This document shows positions 1 to 8,354 of a DNA stretch of 64,000 nucleotides, one piece after another. How positions within the stretch are numbered: position 1 is the first letter of the stretch; the number at the start of each line of letters is the position of its first letter. Origin of the DNA: Caulobacter zeae (GTDB taxonomy: Bacteria; Pseudomonadota; Alphaproteobacteria; Caulobacterales; Caulobacteraceae); the NCBI RefSeq assembly GCF_002858925.1, contig NZ_PJRS01000049.1, positions 333,839-397,838 on the forward strand, read 5' to 3'. The notes under the pieces are model-generated. The model had not been told where the DNA came from and made no database searches. It worked only from the letters and a program-made list of their open reading frames with translations. The position numbers and the translations under genes are program-made.

Positions 1-1397
1 TGGAAGCCTTTGTCGAGGCCGAGCTCGAACGTAACCCGCTGCTGCAGCGCGACGACAGCGACCGCGAGGTCGAACGCGAGGGCGAGGCCGAGCGCGCCGT
101 CGAGAACCTGGGCATGGAAAGCGTCTCGGACGCCTCGGCCAATCGCGAGATGGACACGCCCGGCGACGACGTCTCGCCCGGCGAGCGCGCCACCGGCGAC
201 GGCGAGGGTTTCGGCGCCGAGCACGCCGGCGGCCAGATCGACTGGTCGCGCGCCGGCGGCGGCGGCAGCTTCGAGGGCGACGACAATTTCGAAGGCGCCC
301 TGAACCGTCCCGAGACGCTCTCCGAACATCTGAACGCCCAACTGTTGCTGGCCGGCCTGTCGCCGTCCGACGAGGCCATCGCCGCCATCCTGATCGACGC
401 CGTCGACGCCGCCGGCTACCTGCGCGCCGATCTCTGGGAGATCGCCGAGCGGCTCGGCTGCGGGTTCGACCGCGTCGAGCGCGTGCTGAAGGTCGTCCAG
501 GGCTTCGAGCCCTGCGGCGTGGCCGCCCGGGACGTGCGCGAGTGCCTGGAACTGCAACTGCGCGACGTCAACCGCTACGACCCGGCCATCGCCGCCCTGC
601 TCGACAACCTCGACCTCCTGGCGCGCCGCGACCTGGCCGCCCTGCGCAGGATCTGCGGCGTCGACGACGAGGACCTGCGCGAGATGATCGCCGAGGTCCG
701 CGGCCTGACGCCGCGTCCAGGCGCGGCCTTCCACAGCGATCCGCCCCAGACCCTGGTGCCCGACGTCCACGTGCGCGAAGGCCTGGGCGGCATGTGGCAC
801 GTGGAGCTGAACACCGACACCCTGCCGCGCGTGCTGGTCGACCAGCGCTACCACGCCCGCGTCTCCAAGGGCGCGCGCAGCGACCAGGAAAAGACCTTCG
901 TCTCCGACAGCTTCGCCACCGCCAACTGGCTGGTCAAAAGCCTCGACCAGCGCGCCAAGACCATCCTCAAGGTGGCCAGCGAGATCGTGCGCCAGCAGGA
1001 CGGCTTCCTGGCCTACGGCGTCGAGCACCTGCGGCCGCTGAACCTCAAGACCGTCGCCGACGCCATCGGCATGCACGAGAGCACGGTCAGCCGGGTCACC
1101 TCCAACAAGTACGTGGCCACCCCGCGCGGTGTGTTCGAGCTGAAGTTCTTCTTCACCTCGGCCATCCAGTCGTCGGAAGGCGGCGAGGCCCATTCGGCCG
1201 CCAGCGTCCGCCACAAGATCAAGGGCCTGGTCGACGCCGAGAAGACCGAGGCCGACGTCCACTCCGACGACCGCATCGTCGAGATCCTGAAGGCGGCCGG
1301 CGTCGACATCGCCCGCCGCACGGTGGCCAAGTACCGCGAGGCCATGCGCATTCCCTCGTCGGTCGAACGTCGCCGCCTGATCAAGGAAAGCGTGTAG
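1..1397 (+). CDS. rpoN: RNA polymerase sigma-54 factor RpoN (5' end missing)
   Basis: This is the sigma-54 subunit that directs RNA polymerase to -24/-12 promoters and needs an AAA+ activator. The reading frame is open from base 3, and the first residues (EAFVEAELERNPLL) match the end of the Q-rich activator-interacting region I, so the N-terminus lies outside the window. An acidic region II follows, then the core-binding domain (LSEHLNAQL, GFEPCGVAARDV), the HTH region (DAIGMHESTVSRVTSNKYV) and the RpoN box ARRTVAKYRE just before the C-terminus. The downstream order hpf then ptsN is the classical rpoN neighbourhood of proteobacteria, here with an ExoD-like gene inserted. In Caulobacter this factor drives flagellar and stalk genes (family knowledge). 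The identification is secure. Confidence 0.97.
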   Translation, partial: EAFVEAELERNPLLQRDDSDREVEREGEAERAVENLGMESVSDASANREMDTPGDDVSPGERATGDGEGFGAEHAGGQIDWSRAGGGGSFEGDDNFEGALNRPETLSEHLNAQLLLAGLSPSDEAIAAILIDAVDAAGYLRADLWEIAERLGCGFDRVERVLKVVQGFEPCGVAARDVRECLELQLRDVNRYDPAIAALLDNLDLLARRDLAALRRICGVDDEDLREMIAEVRGLTPRPGAAFHSDPPQTLVPDVHVREGLGGMWHVELNTDTLPRVLVDQRYHARVSKGARSDQEKTFVSDSFATANWLVKSLDQRAKTILKVASEIVRQQDGFLAYGVEHLRPLNLKTVADAIGMHESTVSRVTSNKYVATPRGVFELKFFFTSAIQSSEGGEAHSAASVRHKIKGLVDAEKTEADVHSDDRIVEILKAAGVDIARRTVAKYREAMRIPSSVERRRLIKESV

Positions 1398-1488
1398 CCC
1401 CTCCCGCGCTGCGCCGAATAGCGACGTTTTCGCGCAAGCGATTTGCGCGCGTCCTGCGTTATACCTGCCTTGCGAAACAGGGCCGGGA

Positions 1489-2100
1489 ATGAGCGACGAG
1501 AAGCTGTCAGACGTGATCGAGGGGTTCGGCGAGGACCCGCGGCCGGTGCTGACCGTCGCCCAGATGCTCGAGGCCTTCGACAGCCGCGCCTTCGGGGCCA
1601 CGCTGCTGGTGTTCGGCCTGCTCAACTGCCTGCCGCTGCCGCCCGGCTCCTCGACCCTGCTGTCCTTGCCGATTCTCCTGCTGGCGCCGCAGATCGCCTG
1701 GGGCGCCAATGCGCCATGGCTGCCGCGCGGGGTGCTGGAAAAACCCCTTAAGCGCGACGACCTAAGGGGCCTTTTCCGGCGCATCACGCCGGTTCTGCGC
1801 CGCCTGGAGGTGGTGACGCGGCCCAGGCTCGGCTTCATGTTCGCGGCCGGCGGCGAGCGCTTCATCGGGGTGATCTGCACGCTGCTGGCCCTGGTGCTGG
1901 TGCTGCCGATTCCCCTTGGAAACCTGGCCCCTGGCGCGACCGTGGCCGTCCTGGCCCTGGCCCTGCTGCAGCGCGACGGCCTGCTGGCCCTGCTCGGCTA
2001 CCTGATGGCGACCGCCAGCGCCGCCCTCCTGTTCCTCAGCGCTGGTGTCGTGACCGCCGCCGTCAAGAGGCTGATCGGGGTCTTTTCGGGACTCTTCTGA
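1489..2100 (+). CDS. ExoD-family exopolysaccharide synthesis membrane protein
   Basis: A 203-residue integral membrane protein of the ExoD family, named for a Rhizobium protein affecting exopolysaccharide production and alkali tolerance; its biochemical role is unknown. A short cytoplasmic N-terminus (about 1-40) is followed by hydrophobic segments around residues 42-55, 60-75, 120-140, 145-165 and 168-190. The family pattern LLNCLPLPPGSSTLLSLPIL is visible near residues 47-66. It starts 91 bases after rpoN and ends 52 bases before hpf, so it sits inside the usual rpoN-hpf spacing. Its position gives no strong functional clue, although sigma-54 controls surface polysaccharide in some relatives. 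Family assignment is good; function is unproven. Confidence 0.82.
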   Translation: MSDEKLSDVIEGFGEDPRPVLTVAQMLEAFDSRAFGATLLVFGLLNCLPLPPGSSTLLSLPILLLAPQIAWGANAPWLPRGVLEKPLKRDDLRGLFRRITPVLRRLEVVTRPRLGFMFAAGGERFIGVICTLLALVLVLPIPLGNLAPGATVAVLALALLQRDGLLALLGYLMATASAALLFLSAGVVTAAVKRLIGVFSGLF

Positions 2101-2117
2101 GGCCGTTTTCCTCCCGC

Positions 2118-2148
2118 TTGACACCGCCCCCGGACCGGCGCGTTGATA
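2118..2148 (+). promoter_or_regulatory. Candidate promoter of hpf, leaderless-type
   Basis: A perfect TTGACA lies at 2118-2123 and a TTGATA at 2143-2148, only four bases before the hpf ATG at 2153. The spacer is 19 bases, longer than ideal. If the two boxes are used together, transcription would start at or within a base or two of the ATG, giving a leaderless mRNA. No Shine-Dalgarno sequence fits before the ATG. Inferred by eye only. Confidence 0.4.
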
Positions 2149-2152
2149 GGGC

Positions 2153-2782
2153 ATGCAAGTCCAAATATCCGGCAAGCATGTCGACGTTGGTGAGGCTCTG
2201 CGAGCGCGAGTCGCCGACGAAATCGCCCTGAGCATCGGCAAGTATTTCGACCGAGGCGGTGACGCCGACGTCGTGATCAGCAAGGAGGGCTACGCCTTCC
2301 GTGTCGATTGTTCGGTAAAGCTGGCTTCGGGCCAGCAGCTCATGAGCCACGGCTCTGGCGGCGACGCCCACATGGCGTTCGACCAGGCCCTGGCCAAGAT
2401 CGAGACGCGCATAAGGCGCTACAAGCGCCGTCTCAAGAGCCATACCGAGGCGGCCACCGCCAAGCAGGCCGAGAACGCGGCCTTCTACGTGCTGCGAGCC
2501 CCCGAGGACGAGCACGAGGACGAGGACTGGTCGATCGAGGAGGACCACCCCGCCGGCGCCCCGTCGGCCATGGTGATCGCCGAGACCCAGGCCTCGCTGA
2601 AGACGATGACCGTTTCCATGGCTGTCATGGAACTGGACTTGACCGAGTCCCAGGCAATCGTGTTTAGGAACGCCGCCCACGGCGGATTGTCGGTGGTCTA
2701 CCGCCGGCCGGACGGAAATATCGGCTGGATCGACCCCGAGCGCACCAAGCCGCTGAACGGAAACGGCTCGACCTTGAGCTAG
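2153..2782 (+). CDS. hpf: Ribosome hibernation promoting factor, long form
   Basis: A 209-residue long-form HPF. In stationary phase this family binds the 30S decoding region and dimerises 70S ribosomes into inactive 100S particles. Residues 1-100 are the S30AE domain (MQVQISGKHVDVGEALRARV, then FRVDCSVKLASGQQL and the basic KIETRIRRYKRRLKSH). A charged linker follows (about 110-135). The C-terminal dimerisation domain is at about 150-200, with the hallmark MAVMELDLTESQAIVFRNA and WIDP near the end. Long HPF makes a separate RMF unnecessary. It lies between the ExoD-like gene and ptsN. The start is the only ATG fitting the family N-terminus and appears to lack a ribosome binding site. Confidence 0.95.
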   Translation: MQVQISGKHVDVGEALRARVADEIALSIGKYFDRGGDADVVISKEGYAFRVDCSVKLASGQQLMSHGSGGDAHMAFDQALAKIETRIRRYKRRLKSHTEAATAKQAENAAFYVLRAPEDEHEDEDWSIEEDHPAGAPSAMVIAETQASLKTMTVSMAVMELDLTESQAIVFRNAAHGGLSVVYRRPDGNIGWIDPERTKPLNGNGSTLS

Positions 2783-2793
2783 CTGGAGCCTAA

Positions 2794-2819
2794 GCGGTCC
2801 CGGCGCGTTTCGGGACCGC
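2794..2819 (+). terminator. Hairpin between hpf and ptsN
   Basis: GCGGTCCCG (2794-2802) pairs with CGGGACCGC (2811-2819) across an 8-base loop, 11 bases after the hpf stop. No T-run follows, so it may reduce read-through or protect the hpf 3' end rather than end transcription fully. A second GC-rich inverted repeat follows at about 2821-2842. Confidence 0.45.
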
Positions 2820-2858
2820 GGCGGCCGAGCTTTCGGCGGCCGGTATAGAGCGAGCTAG

Positions 2859-3335
2859 TTGAAGTCCATGACTATCGGCGATCTTCTGGACCACGGGGCG
2901 GTGACCCTGCGCGTCAGCGCCAAGGACAAGCGCCAGGTTCTCGGCGTCATCGCCGATTTTGCCGGCCGCGTGCTCGGCTTCGATTCCGACATCGCCCTCG
3001 ACGGCCTGATCGAGCGCGAGGCGGCCGGTTCGACCGGCGTCGGCCAGGGCGTCGCCCTGCCGCACGCCCGCGTGCCGGGCCTGGATCGCGTGCGGGCGGT
3101 GTTCGTGCGCCTGGAGACCCCCGTCGCCTTCGACGCGCTGGACGACAAGCCGGTCGACCTGTTCCTGGCCCTGTTCGCCCCGCCTGAGGCCAACACCCAG
3201 CACCTGCGGGCCCTGGCCCGCGTCTCGCGCATGCTGCGCCAGCCCGAACTGCGCGAGCAGCTGCGCCAGGCCCGCTCGGCCGACGCCGTGCACGTGCTGC
3301 TGGCCCGCGAGACCGCGACCCCGACGGCGGCCTGA
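2859..3335 (+). CDS. ptsN: Nitrogen-PTS EIIA component PtsN
   Basis: EIIA-Ntr, the terminal phospho-acceptor of the nitrogen-related phosphotransferase system (EI-Ntr to NPr to PtsN). It regulates rather than transports sugar; in alphaproteobacteria it affects the (p)ppGpp response and potassium or carbon balance (family knowledge). The PTS EIIA type-2 fold covers nearly all of the 158 residues. The phosphorylated histidine lies in GQGVALPHARVPGL, about residue 69. The preferred start is a TTG at 2859, preceded by AGAG at a suitable distance; an ATG three codons further in (2868) is the alternative and would remove only MKS. It lies downstream of hpf as in most proteobacteria. Convergent with the next gene. 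Confidence 0.95.
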   Translation: MKSMTIGDLLDHGAVTLRVSAKDKRQVLGVIADFAGRVLGFDSDIALDGLIEREAAGSTGVGQGVALPHARVPGLDRVRAVFVRLETPVAFDALDDKPVDLFLALFAPPEANTQHLRALARVSRMLRQPELREQLRQARSADAVHVLLARETATPTAA

Positions 3336-3339
3336 GGCC

Positions 3340-3882
3340 TTACATCACCTCGATCTTGTAGCTGCACCCGGCCAATGTCTTGCCCGGGTGCGTGGTCACG
3401 GTCGAGACGTTCAGCGTGATGCGCGTCTGCGTGGTCAGGCCGTCGGCGGACTCGGTCTTCTCGGTGATCATCCGCTCGCCCATGAACTTGGCCGGGACAT
3501 CGATCGCCGGCTCGATCTTGAGCTGCTTGGCCAGCGGATGCGGGTCGGCTTCGTCGAGCACCGCCATCGGTCCCGAACTGTTGAAGGCGATCAGGCTGGT
3601 CGTCCGTCCAAACACCGCGATCGGCCGGGCCAGGCGATACTGCTTGAGCATGAAGTTGGGCGACTTCACCTCGGTCAGGCCGAAGTGCTTGCGGGCGTCG
3701 GCCCCCTCGGTCCCCGCGAGCCAGAAGGCGACCGTGTTGTAGGTCGGCACGTCATAGGTCTCGCAGGCGATCAGCTTGGCCAGGTCCACGGCCTTGGGAT
3801 CGATCTCGTCGTCCTGGGCCAGGGCGGGGGCGGCGCAGGTCAAGGCAAGGGCCAGTCCGCCGGCGATCAGCGTCTTGATCAT
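3340..3882 (-). CDS. Secreted hypothetical protein
   Basis: A 180-residue protein I do not recognise. It begins with a clear Sec signal peptide (MIKTLIAGGLALALTCAAPA, cleavage after the ALA of PALAQ), so the mature protein of about 158 residues should be periplasmic. The mature part has two cysteines (ACETYDV near residue 40 and LAGCSYKIEV near the C-terminus), which could form a disulfide, and mixed alpha/beta character with no known active-site motif. It ends four bases from the ptsN stop on the opposite strand and is followed upstream on the same strand by a MaoC-like gene. The start is the only sensible ATG because it begins the signal peptide. Confidence 0.75.
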   Translation of the reverse strand: MIKTLIAGGLALALTCAAPALAQDDEIDPKAVDLAKLIACETYDVPTYNTVAFWLAGTEGADARKHFGLTEVKSPNFMLKQYRLARPIAVFGRTTSLIAFNSSGPMAVLDEADPHPLAKQLKIEPAIDVPAKFMGERMITEKTESADGLTTQTRITLNVSTVTTHPGKTLAGCSYKIEVM

Positions 3883-3916
3883 GGGTACGCTCCTACTTGT
3901 GGGGGCGAAGGCCGCC

Positions 3917-4309
3917 TCAGCGGGCGAAGATGCTCCGCGTCAGGCACGAGAAGACCAGCCGCCCTGCCTCGTCGAGCAGGTCCTGCTGGGCGATGACGAT
4001 GCCCTTGCCCTCGCCGACCGGGTCCTTGCCCATCACGGTCATTCGGCCGCGCAGCAGCTCGCCGGCCGGCGGGTTGCGCAGCCAGCGCAGGGCGTCGACG
4101 CCCACGCGCTTGGTCTGGGGCCAGTCGGCGCTGGCCTCGCTGTCGAGGCGGGTCCAGATCGCGAAGACCATGGCGTCGGGCGCGCCCATCGACGGGTCCC
4201 AGCCGGGCTGAAAGGCGGCGATGAAGACGTCCAGCGCCTTCTCGTCCACCACCGTCGCGCCCAGGGTCACCACCTGACCGATCTGGATGTCGTCGAAGGA
4301 AGCCGGCAC
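3917..4309 (-). CDS. MaoC-like hotdog-fold protein (GTG start)
   Basis: A 130-residue protein resembling MaoC/R-specific enoyl-CoA hydratase domains, small hotdog folds acting on acyl-CoA double bonds. The N-terminus ASFDDIQIGQVVTLGATVVD matches the usual family start. I chose the GTG at 4309 because AGGAGA sits six bases before it; an ATG at 4399 would add 30 residues unlike the family and with no ribosome site. The catalytic Asp-x4-His motif (normally DxNPIHxD) is not intact: the matching stretch reads GWDPSMGAPDAM with no histidine. It may therefore be a non-hydratase hotdog, for example a binding or thioesterase-like domain. Its start is divergent from the dsbD-like gene. Confidence 0.7.
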   Translation of the reverse strand: MPASFDDIQIGQVVTLGATVVDEKALDVFIAAFQPGWDPSMGAPDAMVFAIWTRLDSEASADWPQTKRVGVDALRWLRNPPAGELLRGRMTVMGKDPVGEGKGIVIAQQDLLDEAGRLVFSCLTRSIFAR

Positions 4310-4432
4310 GCGTGTTCTCCTGTCGAAGCGCCCGTCGAAGCGGACGAGCGACCTGACCACGGCGCCTTGAAGGTTGTCGAGAGCGCGCGCACGGGCCATG
4401 TGTCATCGCGAAGTTTCTTTGCAAGGTCGCCG

Positions 4433-6622
4433 ATGCTGTTGCGCAGGTTGTTCGCCGCCGTCCTGGCCCCGCTGGCCCTTCTCGCCGCCGCTTCGCCGGC
4501 GCGCGCCGAGGTCGTCAAGACCGGGCATATCGAGGTGGAGCTGGTTTCGCAGGAAGCCGCCGCCGTGCCCGGCTCGACCGTGTTCGTGGCCCTGCGCCAG
4601 AAGATCCAGCCGCACTGGCACACCTATTGGCGCAATCCCGGCGACGCCGGCGACGCGACCAAGATCGTCTGGACCCTGCCCACGGGCTGGACCGCCGGCG
4701 GCATCGTCTGGCCGACGCCCGAGCGCGTGCGCGTGGGGCCGCTGCGGGACTACGCCTATAGCGGCGAAGTGCTGCTGCCCGTGCCGATCACCGTGCCGGC
4801 CTCGGCCAAGCCGGGCCAGACCGTGACCCTGCAGGCGGCGGCCGCCTTCCTGGTCTGCGAGGAGATCTGCGTGCCCGAGGACGCGGTGGTGACCCTGCCG
4901 CTGCCGGTCGTCGCCGGCCCGGCCAAGCCCGATCCCAAATGGGGCGAGACGGTCGGGAAGGTGCTGGCCGCCGCCCCCAAGCCCGCCGGCCTGAAGGCCA
5001 CCTGGAAGAAGGACGGCGAGACCATCAAGCTGTCGGTCACCGGCGCGGCCCTGAAGGGCGCCGACTTCGCCGAGGCTTATTTCTTCCCCTATTCGGGCAA
5101 GGCCATCGACCACGCCGCGCCCCAGGCGATCGAGCGCGGGGCCGAGGGCCTGACCCTGTCGCTGACCGCCGGCTTCGACTTCGGTCCCGAAGCGACCGAG
5201 GCGCCGACCGAGCTGTCGGGCGTGCTGGCGCTGAAGGGCGGCTCCTACGAGATCACCGCCACCGCCGGCGAGACCCCTGCGGGGTCTGTAGGGCTAGGCT
5301 CGCTTCCCGCGGCCGGCGCCGGTTCGACCGGCGGCTCGCAAGCGGCCGGCGGCGGCGCTGCTGACGTTGCGGGCGTCGGCGGCCTGCCGGTGGCCCTGCT
5401 GTTCGCCTTTCTCGGCGGCCTGATCCTCAACCTGATGCCGTGCGTCTTCCCGGTGCTGTCGATGAAGGCCGCCAGCCTGGCCGCCCACGCCCATGACGCT
5501 GGCAAGACCCGCGCCCAGGGCCTGGCGTTCCTGGTCGGCGTCGTGGCCACCTTCCTGGCGCTCGCCGGCCTGCTGATCGCCGTGCGCGCCGGCGGCGAGG
5601 CCGTCGGCTGGGGCTTCCAGCTGCAATCACCGGCGGTGGTCGCCGTGCTGTCGCTGCTGATGCTGCTGGTGGCGCTGAACCTGTCGGGCGTGTTCGAGGT
5701 CGGCGCGGCCGTCCAGGGCGCGGCGGGCGGGGTCTCGGCCGGCTCTGGCATGGCCGGCGCCTTCCTGACCGGCGCCCTGGCGGTGATCGTTGCCGCCCCC
5801 TGCACCGCGCCGTTCATGGCTGGCGCGCTCGGCTTCGCCCTGACTCAGCCGCCGGCCTTCGCCCTGCTGGTGTTCCTGGCCCTGGCGATCGGCTTCGCCG
5901 CGCCGTTCGTGATCCTGGCCTTCGCGCCGGGCCTGCTGAAGAAGCTGCCTAGGCCCGGCGCCTGGATGGACGTGCTCAAGCACGCCCTGGCCTTTCCGAT
6001 GTACGGCGCGGCCGCATGGCTGGTCTGGGTGTTCAGCCAGCAGGCCGGCGGCGTCGCCCTGGCCCTGCTGTTGGCGGCGGCGGTCCTCGTGGCCTTCGCC
6101 GCCTGGGCCTACGGCCTGGGCGAGACGCGCCGGTTCGCCGGCAAGACCCCGCTGGTCGCCTTCGGCTTCGCCCTCGTGGGCCTGGCCGGCGGCGTTCTTC
6201 TGACCATCGGCGCCCTGAAGGCCCCGGTCCCCGCCGCTGGTCCGCAAGTCACGCAGGCGGCCGGCCCCGGCCTCGTCGCCGAACCCTGGAGCCCCGAGCG
6301 CGTCGCCGCCCTCCAGGCCGAGGGCAAGGTGGTGATGGTCGACTTCACCGCCGACTGGTGCGTGACCTGCAAGGTCAACGAGAAGACGGCCCTGGCCGGG
6401 CCGCGCCTGGCCGACGCCTTCAAGGCCCAGAACGCCGTCCTCCTGAAGGCCGACTGGACCAAGCGCGACGCGACCATCGCCGCGGCGCTGGCTGAGCACG
6501 GCCGCGCGGGCGTGCCGCTCTATCTCGTCTATCCCAAGGGCGCCAGCGCGCCGGTCATCCTGCCCCAGCTCTTGACCGAGGGCCTGGTGATCGAGGCGGT
6601 GGAAAAGGCGGCCAGGGGCTGA
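4433..6622 (+). CDS. DsbD/ScsB-family thiol:disulfide interchange protein
   Basis: A 729-residue inner-membrane electron conduit that takes electrons from cytoplasmic thioredoxin and passes them to periplasmic thiol proteins. A signal peptide (MLLRRLFAAVLAPLALLAAA, then ASPARA) leads into an enlarged periplasmic domain (about 25-290) with the cysteine pair VCEEIC near 141-145. A Gly/Ala linker precedes about eight membrane segments carrying the two conserved redox cysteines, LNLMPCVFPV (about 337) and VAAPCTAPFMAG (about 456). The C-terminal thioredoxin domain has DWCVTCKVNE near 642. The large N-terminal domain fits the ScsB subgroup described in Caulobacter better than E. coli DsbD. The frame is open far upstream of 4433, but only this ATG begins a signal peptide. 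Confidence 0.9.
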   Translation: MLLRRLFAAVLAPLALLAAASPARAEVVKTGHIEVELVSQEAAAVPGSTVFVALRQKIQPHWHTYWRNPGDAGDATKIVWTLPTGWTAGGIVWPTPERVRVGPLRDYAYSGEVLLPVPITVPASAKPGQTVTLQAAAAFLVCEEICVPEDAVVTLPLPVVAGPAKPDPKWGETVGKVLAAAPKPAGLKATWKKDGETIKLSVTGAALKGADFAEAYFFPYSGKAIDHAAPQAIERGAEGLTLSLTAGFDFGPEATEAPTELSGVLALKGGSYEITATAGETPAGSVGLGSLPAAGAGSTGGSQAAGGGAADVAGVGGLPVALLFAFLGGLILNLMPCVFPVLSMKAASLAAHAHDAGKTRAQGLAFLVGVVATFLALAGLLIAVRAGGEAVGWGFQLQSPAVVAVLSLLMLLVALNLSGVFEVGAAVQGAAGGVSAGSGMAGAFLTGALAVIVAAPCTAPFMAGALGFALTQPPAFALLVFLALAIGFAAPFVILAFAPGLLKKLPRPGAWMDVLKHALAFPMYGAAAWLVWVFSQQAGGVALALLLAAAVLVAFAAWAYGLGETRRFAGKTPLVAFGFALVGLAGGVLLTIGALKAPVPAAGPQVTQAAGPGLVAEPWSPERVAALQAEGKVVMVDFTADWCVTCKVNEKTALAGPRLADAFKAQNAVLLKADWTKRDATIAAALAEHGRAGVPLYLVYPKGASAPVILPQLLTEGLVIEAVEKAARG

Positions 6623-6720
6623 GGCCGCCCGCCGTCCTCGAGTGAGGGACGTCTGCTGTTGCGTATGCACGCGGTTTGGGGAAAAGGGGGCGGCTGGCGC
6701 CGGCTAGCCTAGAGGCCTCG

Positions 6721-7320
6721 ATGATATCCCACCAGTATCGCTGCATCTTCGTACACATCCCGCGATGCGCCGGAACCAGCATCGAGACCTGGATCTCCGG
6801 GGGGGACTGGTGGACGATAGACGCTGGCAGCAAGCATCTGCTCGCCAGCCAGGCCAAGGCCGCCTATGCCGAGTTCTGGGACGACTACTTCAAGTTCTCG
6901 ATCGTCCGGAACCCCTACGACCGCGTCATCTCGTGCCTCAAGTACGCCGAGCACTTCGGGCTGGTGCAGGGGGAGGACGGCCAGGTCGACTTCTCGACCT
7001 ACCACGCCCGGTTCGGCGAGGCGGTGGTGCTCGAGCACGACCATCGCTTCTTCGACCGTGCGCAGCTGCTTTCGCCGCGGCATCGGCCAGGGTCCGTCTA
7101 CGGCAACATTCTCGACGAGGAGCTCGATTTCGTCGCGCGGTTCGAGACCCTCGCCGCCGACATGGAGATCGTGCGCCAGGCCACGGGGATCGCCGACCCC
7201 TTCGGTCACCACGTGGAGAATTCCGAGCGGAAACGGCCGGCCTTGCCGCCCGAGACCATCGAGATCGTCAACAAAATCTACGATGCCGATTTTGACGCCT
7301 TTAACTACAAGTTGAAATAG
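6721..7320 (+). CDS. Sulfotransferase family protein
   Basis: A 199-residue PAPS-dependent sulfotransferase-like protein, the family that moves sulfate from 3'-phosphoadenylyl sulfate to hydroxyls of carbohydrates or lipids. The 5'-phosphosulfate loop is visible near the N-terminus (FVHIPRCAGTSIETW, about residues 9-23), and the 3'-phosphate motif follows at about 60-72 (FSIVRNPYDRVIS). The start ATG at 6721 is preceded by AGAGG; an upstream TTG at 6676 has no ribosome site. The protein is short and has no membrane segment. It is followed 65 bases later by a secreted beta-helix protein, with which it may be co-expressed. The acceptor is unknown; a surface glycan is a guess. Confidence 0.78.
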   Translation: MISHQYRCIFVHIPRCAGTSIETWISGGDWWTIDAGSKHLLASQAKAAYAEFWDDYFKFSIVRNPYDRVISCLKYAEHFGLVQGEDGQVDFSTYHARFGEAVVLEHDHRFFDRAQLLSPRHRPGSVYGNILDEELDFVARFETLAADMEIVRQATGIADPFGHHVENSERKRPALPPETIEIVNKIYDADFDAFNYKLK

Positions 7321-7385
7321 GTTAACCAACTCAAAGCGAAGTAGCTCGAGCGTCCGCTGTCCGTGAAAACATGAGGCAGAGACAA

Positions 7386-8318
7386 ATGAAATCGCTTTTG
7401 AATTTCGTCGTGATGGCTGTCGCCATCGGAGCTATGCCGCAACTGGCCGCGGCGCAAGCGACCCGGACCTGGGTCTCGGGTGTCGGAGACGACGCCAATC
7501 CATGCTCTCGAACCGCGCCATGCAAGACTTTCGCCGGCGCCATCAGCAAGACCGCCGCTGGCGGCCAGATCAACGTGCTGGATCCGGGCGGGTACGGCTC
7601 GGTGACGATCACCAAGGCGATCGCGATCATCGCCCCTGAAGGCACCGCGGGGATCACCAACAGCGGCACCAGCGGCATCATCGTCAACGCCGGCGTCAAC
7701 GACGCGGTCTATATCCGCGGCATCGAGATCATGGGGTCCAAGACCGGGACCTATGGCGTGCGGTTCATCGCCGGCGGCTCCCTGACCCTCGACAGCGTGA
7801 TCGTCCGCGCCCAGGGCGGACCCGGCGTCTTCTTCGCGCCGAGTTCGGGTGTCGCGAAGCTGGCGATCGACAACTCGACGATTTCGGACAATGTCGGCAT
7901 CGGCGTCCACGTGGCCCCGACCGGTTCGGCCACGGCGGTCGCCTCGATCTCCAACAGCTTCATGAACAACAACCAGGCCGGCGTGCGGTCGGACGCCAGC
8001 GCCAGTTCGGGCAACGCCGTCGTTTCGGTGGGACGCAGCGAGATGTCGAACAACGTGGTGGCCGGCGCCGCCGCGTTCGACACCGCCGGCGGCGGCTCGT
8101 CGATCCTGGCGGTCAACCAGTCGATCATGTCGAACAACAATTACGGCGCAGCGTCGAATGGTTCGCCGCAGGCGTTGATCACGGTCGCCGGTTCGACCGT
8201 CGTGGGCAACACCACGGGGTTCCACGAAGTCTCGGGCGGCCAGATCTTCTCGAACAGCAACAGCCTGCTGAACAACAACGGCAGCGACGGCACCTGGACG
8301 GTCCTGTCACCGAAATAG
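7386..8318 (+). CDS. Secreted right-handed beta-helix protein
   Basis: A 310-residue exported protein predicted to form a right-handed parallel beta-helix. The signal peptide MKSLLNFVVMAVAIGAMPQL ends near AAAQA. The ATG at 7386 is preferred because GAGG lies eight bases upstream; an ATG at 7371 is possible. The mature part has a cysteine pair near its start (NPCSRTAPCKTFAGAI), then many short turns rich in Asn, Ser, Gly and Val (ISNSFMNNNQAGV, GRSEMSNNVVAGA, NQSIMSNNNYGAA) at a spacing of 25-35 residues, as in pectate-lyase-like folds. No catalytic lyase residues are recognisable. It may bind or process surface polysaccharide; that is inference. Confidence 0.75.
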   Translation: MKSLLNFVVMAVAIGAMPQLAAAQATRTWVSGVGDDANPCSRTAPCKTFAGAISKTAAGGQINVLDPGGYGSVTITKAIAIIAPEGTAGITNSGTSGIIVNAGVNDAVYIRGIEIMGSKTGTYGVRFIAGGSLTLDSVIVRAQGGPGVFFAPSSGVAKLAIDNSTISDNVGIGVHVAPTGSATAVASISNSFMNNNQAGVRSDASASSGNAVVSVGRSEMSNNVVAGAAAFDTAGGGSSILAVNQSIMSNNNYGAASNGSPQALITVAGSTVVGNTTGFHEVSGGQIFSNSNSLLNNNGSDGTWTVLSPK

Positions 8319-8325
8319 CGGATCA

Positions 8326-8351
8326 GGCCCTCGCGGTTCGCCGCGAGGGCC
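8326..8351. terminator. Bidirectional terminator hairpin
   Basis: GGCCCTCGCGG (8326-8336) pairs perfectly with CCGCGAGGGCC (8341-8351) around a stable TTCG tetraloop. It lies exactly between two convergent genes, 7 bases after the stop of the beta-helix gene and 3 bases from the stop of the DUF1353 gene. T-tracts are weak on both sides. Confidence 0.75.
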
Positions 8352-8354
8352 GTA

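Noticed and set aside
3776..4432. In-frame extension of the DsbD-like gene far upstream of 4433
   Set aside because: It would cover the minus-strand MaoC-like gene and bury the signal peptide inside the protein. The ATG at 4433 starts an ideal signal sequence.
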